The notes under the pieces: model-generated
What the model was told of the DNA's origin: nothing
Seen by the model: the letters and a program-made list of their open reading frames with translations, nothing else
The model's database searches: none
Program-made: the position numbers and the translations under genes
IMG/VR virus record: IMGVR_UViG_3300044640_001642
Coordinates: 1 to 53,876 of that record
Reading direction: 5' to 3' (one strand)
Length of the DNA stretch: 53,876 bases
Source of the DNA: a virus
Shown: positions 53,864 to 53,876 of the stretch, one piece after another
Position numbering within the stretch: the stretch's first letter is position 1
How the letters are laid out: every line of letters begins with the position of its first letter

Positions 53864-53876
53864 AATTTGGGTCTTG

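Noticed and set aside
1-53876. Bacterial chromosome or prophage region
   Set aside because: Dense tiny overlapping genes, a tRNA array with homing nucleases, an endolysin and phage-type leaders with no integrase, rRNA or host operons favour a virulent-type large phage.

Overview
The window is a strongly A+T-rich stretch of a large tailed-phage genome that very probably infects a Bacteroidota (flavobacterium-like) host. The host inference rests on promoters: at least ten genes or tRNA operons are preceded by a TTTG / 19-20 nt / TAnnTTTG signal, usually TATCTTTG, which is the known Bacteroidota housekeeping promoter. The phage inference rests on a long tRNA array, many free-standing homing endonucleases (VSR-like, HNH and GIY-YIG), an endolysin, phage thyA, dnaK, clpP and FKBP genes, and dozens of tiny overlapping genes. 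No terminase, portal, capsid or polymerase gene lies in this window.

Layout. 1-11.1 kb: minus-strand tRNA region with about 20 recognisable tRNAs (Asp, Ala, Glu, Trp, Cys, Lys, Ile, two Pro, two Ser, Arg, His, Asn, Phe, Tyr, Val, CAU, Gln) plus degenerate tRNA-like sequences. It is interspersed with homing endonucleases, an ABC-exporter membrane domain and at least six non-coding elements, each closed by a 9-15 bp terminal inverted repeat. 11.4-23 kb: probable virion and late genes, including three large proteins and many small acidic proteins. 23-27.3 kb: small cytoplasmic genes including HAD-type proteins. 27.3-29.3 kb: dnaK. 29.3-36 kb: an HNH gene with a small RHH gene, a receiver-like protein, ParB-like and metalloprotease proteins, a lysis cassette (GH19 endolysin plus a membrane protein), and a class II aminoacyl-tRNA-synthetase-like gene behind a leader-peptide/terminator. 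36-44 kb: a phosphoesterase, an FKBP, a virion-lysozyme candidate and thyA. 44-49 kb: a dense minus-strand run of small, translationally coupled genes, one carrying a 66-bp tandem repeat with CRISPR-like 36/30 geometry. 49.4-53.8 kb: clpP, a GIY-YIG protein with integrase-type repeats, small genes and a fourth HExxH protease.

The main systems-level observation is an N-terminal leader (MKxIIITExQY.., MKKIVRLTESDL.., F.ITEEEK..IL) on about 17 otherwise unrelated proteins. The leader often ends at [I/L]-x-E followed by Q, D, S or A. T4-type prohead proteases cut after exactly [I/L]-x-E, and T4 internal head proteins carry short N-terminal capsid-targeting propeptides. I therefore infer a set of co-packaged cargo proteins (metalloproteases, a ParB-like protein, a lysozyme, acidic proteins, membrane-active proteins) targeted to the prohead, trimmed there and possibly injected. 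Most of these genes, the endolysin and several homing endonucleases share a second upstream motif, TATTTATAA (complement TTATAAATA), a candidate late promoter, while host-like promoters precede tRNAs and several small or metabolic genes. Functions of most small genes are unknown and are described as such.
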